This document shows positions 40,901 to 64,000 of a DNA stretch of 64,000 nt, one piece after another. The translations under genes and the position numbers were made by a program. The notes under the pieces were generated by a model. The model worked only from the letters and a program-made list of their open reading frames with translations. It did not search any database and was not told the origin of the DNA. Within the stretch, counting starts at the first letter, position 1, and each line of letters begins with the position of its first letter. Source of the stretch: Cristatella mucedo (taxonomy: Eukaryota > Bryozoa > Phylactolaemata > Cristatellidae); contig WPIO01000003.1 of the NCBI GenBank assembly GCA_009760855.2, forward strand, positions 7,772,001 through 7,836,000, in the 5' to 3' direction.

Positions 40901-41331
40901 GCACAGGGTCAGCAGATCCGCAAGCACAACTTGAATCGAAAAACTCGCACAAGCAGCAGCGCATAAAAGTAAGCATAGCGGCTCCTTAATTGTGAGCATC
41001 AACTAACAGGACAACTGTCAATATAGCCCGGTCCACATGCCATGCCCGGTGCGCAACACAGTTCTAGCAAGCCACACAAGACCTAGCAGCCAAATGCTTC
41101 TTGACGACTACTAATGGCGAAATAAGTGCCGGCTTATAGCCGTCAGCAAGAATCCATGGTATCGCGAGAGGTAACATTGCGAAAGGGCGTGAGTACAGCG
41201 AGTATATGGACAACCGCGCAGAAGCTCCGACGACATGAAACAGCCACAACACAGCATAGCACGCTGCCGACGTGGAAATGAGACAATAAATCAAAGCTAC
41301 CTTCATCTGCTCCTCGCTTCTCAACAGGCAT
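25199..41331 (-). CDS. SF1: Splicing factor 1 (branch-point-binding protein), complete, ten exons
   Basis: Nuclear RNA-binding protein that recognises the intron branch-point sequence and pairs with U2AF in the early spliceosome. Exons on the minus strand, in order: 41331-41301, 33734-33597, 33280-33205, 32460-32308, 31207-31087, 31004-30852, 30749-30631, 28382-27790, 25517-25452 (or -25419) and 25359-25199. Total coding length is 1611 bases, giving 536 residues (547 with the alternative donor). In order: a short N-terminus, the U2AF65-binding ligand motif (KRKSRW), the SPSP phospho-motif, a helical [11 protein letters not shown] segment, a KH-QUA2 RNA-binding domain with the GPRG loop, one CCHC zinc knuckle (C-x2-C-x4-H-x4-C), then a proline-rich tail. 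All junction phases agree. The start ATG follows an in-frame TAG 18 bases upstream. Shorter than vertebrate SF1 mainly in the proline-rich tail. Confidence 0.96.
25452..25517 (-). CDS. SF1: SF1 exon 9 with two in-frame alternative donors
   Basis: Acceptor tttacag at 25518-25520. It encodes [20 protein letters not shown] plus Q. Two donors exist: gtatct after 25452, and a stronger gtgagt after 25419. They differ by exactly 33 bases with no stop, so both keep the phase and would add or drop 11 residues. No transcript evidence is available to choose. Confidence 0.8.
25779..25912 (+). repeat. 18-base tandem repeat leading into TA microsatellite
   Basis: The unit tatctattgatatataat is repeated three times (about 25800-25852) and grades into about 30 TA units to 25912. 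The TA tract probably grew from the tandem unit. Confidence 0.9.
26249..26410 (+). repeat. tRNA-derived SINE, family B (plus)
   Basis: An A-box-like start (tggcctggataacccaggg, attaaggtgctcgc), B box GGTTCGAATCC, then a body (caccagctgcaagtgatatt) and tail (gaggctcttctgctgctata, gactgtttaat) related to family A. It differs from family A in the tRNA head. Confidence 0.8.
26866..27510. mobile_element. Nested inverted-repeat (MITE-like) element
   Basis: Outer arms: 26868-26912 (gtgaaagtcaagaaaatac ... caatttgtccggcaatc) pairs with 27462-27510 (gattgtcggacaaattgta ... gtattttcttgacatt). Inner arms: about 26913-27012 pairs with 27075-27185 over about 100 bases, for example gaaatttgaaatgtgagttc against gaactcacatttcaaattcc. 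No coding capacity. Reads as a hairpin-type nonautonomous DNA element, possibly with an insertion between 27186 and 27461. Confidence 0.75.
27790..28382 (-). CDS. SF1: SF1 exon 8 (zinc knuckle and proline-rich tail)
   Basis: Acceptor cttgacag, donor gtaagt. It encodes [18 protein letters not shown], the zinc knuckle [14 protein letters not shown], then [19 protein letters not shown] Gly/Met/Arg-rich stretch follows, then a run of ten prolines. 593 bases, phase 1 out. The long single exon is the main C-terminal body of the protein. Confidence 0.95.
28383..30630 (-). other. SF1 intron 7 with dead Tc1 transposase
   Basis: Contains a Tc1 transposase remnant (29225-29720, minus) and a weak LINE-tail-like stretch near 30441-30476. 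The rest has no recognisable content. Confidence 0.65.
29225..29720 (-). pseudogene. Tc1-like transposase remnant
   Basis: The minus strand reads [20 protein letters not shown] then [19 protein letters not shown], and further on [20 protein letters not shown]. These match the Tc1 DDE domain in order (KF.IFG, V.WG.F, WPSQSPD.N.I.HLW). Frames shift between the pieces, so it is inactive. Confidence 0.8.
30631..30749 (-). CDS. SF1: SF1 exon 7 (QUA2 region)
   Basis: Acceptor cttgcag, donor gtaagt. It encodes [20 protein letters not shown] then [19 protein letters not shown], the QUA2 helix that contacts the 5' part of the branch-point RNA. Confidence 0.97.
30852..31004 (-). CDS. SF1: SF1 exon 6 (KH domain, RGKGSVKEG)
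   Basis: Acceptor tttgtag, donor gtatgc. It encodes [20 protein letters not shown] and [19 protein letters not shown], the remainder of the KH fold. Exactly 51 codons, phase 0 at both ends. Confidence 0.97.
31087..31207 (-). CDS. SF1: SF1 exon 5 (KH domain, GPRG loop)
   Basis: Acceptor tttccag, donor gtaagc. It encodes [20 protein letters not shown] and then [30 protein letters not shown] is the RNA-binding KH loop of SF1. Confidence 0.97.
31208..32307 (-). other. SF1 intron 4, nothing recognised
   Basis: A 1.1-kb intron without identifiable repeat or coding similarity. Confidence 0.6.
32308..32460 (-). CDS. SF1: SF1 exon 4 (SPSP motif, helix hairpin)
   Basis: Acceptor ttttcag, donor gtatgt. 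It encodes [20 protein letters not shown], then [17 protein letters not shown], then [11 protein letters not shown]. The SPSP serines are the known phosphorylated pair in the family; the helices contribute to U2AF65 contact. Confidence 0.97.
32461..33204 (-). other. SF1 intron 3, nothing recognised
   Basis: A 744-base intron without identifiable features. Confidence 0.6.
33205..33280 (-). CDS. SF1: SF1 exon 3
   Basis: Acceptor tttctag, donor gtctga. It encodes [19 protein letters not shown] followed by QNIED, matching the conserved N-terminal helix of SF1. Phases 2 in and 2 out agree with the neighbours. Confidence 0.95.
33281..33596 (-). other. SF1 intron 2, nothing recognised
   Basis: A 316-base intron without identifiable features. 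Confidence 0.6.
33597..33734 (-). CDS. SF1: SF1 exon 2 (U2AF ligand motif)
   Basis: Acceptor attgtag, donor gtaagt. It encodes [20 protein letters not shown] then [26 protein letters not shown] with its Trp is the U2AF-homology-motif ligand, and FIPGMPT is characteristic of SF1. Confidence 0.95.
34287..36527. mobile_element. 2.2-kb inverted-repeat element filled with about twelve diverged tandem units
   Basis: Terminal inverted repeats of about 120 bases: the left end (34287-34430) with ctattgtagcacaccttcga and cttatgcaaatgagctgcaa pairs with the right end (36388-36527) with ttgcagctcatttgcataag and tcaaaagtgtgctacagtat. Between them a core motif like cccgggccattgcagtcgat plus tgc recurs at about 34580, 34695, 34861, 35023, 35181, 35371, 35551, 35731, 35901, 36070, 36221 and 36381. 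The spacing is mostly 150-190 bases. No transposase-like frame is present. Best reading: a nonautonomous DNA transposon whose interior is a decayed minisatellite or satellite array. Confidence 0.75.
37494..37645 (+). repeat. tRNA-derived SINE, family B (plus)
   Basis: gtgagctaaggtgctcattc, then cttcacgtgggaggtcgtgg and GGTTCGAATCA (B box), body acaaatggtggtgacagccg and tail gaggctgctaaattagctaa. The A box is truncated. Confidence 0.75.
37757..38390 (-). mobile_element. Two LINE 3' ends in series (minus)
   Basis: 37757-37990 and 38127-38390 both begin (+ strand view) with the reversed tail (agagaactcaatctctttct, aggtgctttacatttgctgc). They continue with a 3' UTR containing gtgacatgcac.g.gtcagcatgc repeats. 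They are separated by about 130 bases of related sequence. Non-coding, 5'-truncated. Confidence 0.75.
38390..40312 (+). mobile_element. L2/CR1-like LINE, decayed reverse transcriptase (plus)
   Basis: Plus-strand fragments in order: [28 protein letters not shown], the [13 protein letters not shown] segment (LDLSAAFDTIDH-like), [10 protein letters not shown] with the YADD active site, then [39 protein letters not shown] and [12 protein letters not shown]. The 3' tail runs to the ATT repeats at 40300-40312. Many stops and frameshifts. A 3'-UTR-like block (about 39485-39640) lies between the RT and the C-terminal part, suggesting a rearranged or nested copy. Confidence 0.85.
41301..41331 (-). CDS. 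SF1: SF1 exon 1 (start codon)
   Basis: ATG at 41331-41329 encodes [10 protein letters not shown] plus one base, then donor gtagct. Phase 1 fits exon 2, whose first bases AT complete an Asp codon. An in-frame TAG occurs 18 bases upstream of the ATG. There is little homology in so short an exon; the call rests on the phase match, the position at the divergent promoter and the absence of another candidate seen. Confidence 0.75.
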
Positions 41332-41385
41332 TCGAACACTTAACGCCTACCGATTGCGCGGCAACGCAGAGCCGAAAAAGTCAAT
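41332..41385. promoter_or_regulatory. Divergent promoter gap between SF1 and POLR3A
   Basis: Only 54 bases separate the proposed SF1 ATG (minus) and the proposed POLR3A first ATG (plus). No TATA box is visible; the middle is GC-rich (gattgcgcggcaacgcagag). Transcription of the two genes must start in or across this interval, or inside each other's first exon or intron. Confidence 0.6.

Positions 41386-64000
<22,615 letters not shown>

Larger units (their letters stand above)
33735..41300 (-). other. SF1 intron 1 (7.6 kb), mobile-element rich
   Basis: Between the 31-base first exon and exon 2. Holds the 34287-36527 inverted-repeat/tandem element, a SINE (37494-37645), two minus-strand LINE ends (37757-38390) and a plus-strand LINE (38390-40312). 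36528-37490 and 40313-41300 have no recognised content apart from promoter-proximal sequence. Confidence 0.75.

Overview
This is a window of animal nuclear DNA: intron-rich, repeat-rich and not bacterial. It carries parts or all of three highly conserved eukaryotic genes, split into short exons with GT-AG introns. They are a calcineurin A catalytic subunit (+ strand, exons between 6165 and 24462, 5' end missing), splicing factor 1 (SF1/branch-point-binding protein, - strand, complete, 41331 down to 25199) and the largest RNA polymerase III subunit (POLR3A/RPC1, + strand, 41386 to beyond the window end). Every exon junction was checked for codon phase, and all three chains stay in frame. Protein families, intron density and repeat types (L2/CR1-like LINEs, tRNA-derived SINEs, Tc1/mariner, MITEs) indicate a metazoan, most likely an invertebrate; I cannot name the species from sequence alone.

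Layout. 1-6164: GC-rich sequence upstream of the first recognisable calcineurin exon, with no recognisable exon; the N-terminal exons probably lie upstream. 6165-24462: ten calcineurin exons from the metal-binding GDIHG motif to the stop codon, with long CAG/CTG-rich introns holding SINEs, LINE ends and microsatellites. 24463-25198: convergent 3' ends of calcineurin and SF1. 25199-41331: SF1 in ten exons, encoding about 536 residues. Its introns carry a TA microsatellite, a nested inverted-repeat element, a dead Tc1 transposase, and in the 7.6-kb intron 1 a 2.2-kb inverted-repeat element filled with about twelve diverged tandem units, plus a LINE cluster. 41332-41385: a 54-bp divergent promoter gap between the SF1 and POLR3A start codons. 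41386-64000: fourteen POLR3A exons covering roughly the first 640 residues including the catalytic NADFDGD motif, with introns rich in MITEs, LINEs, SINEs and a Tc1 element nested in a LINE.

How it fits together. SF1 (pre-mRNA branch-point recognition) and POLR3A (tRNA/5S synthesis) are both housekeeping nuclear genes and are arranged head to head on what must be a shared promoter; calcineurin is tail to tail with SF1. No complete, intact mobile-element protein was found; all LINE and Tc1 reading frames seen are interrupted. The most unusual structures are the 34.3-36.5 kb inverted-repeat element with an internal tandem array, two other inverted-repeat elements (26.9-27.5 kb and 43.0-43.4 kb), a 66-bp near-perfect palindrome at 42.74 kb, and SINEs that share the 3' tail of the resident LINE.
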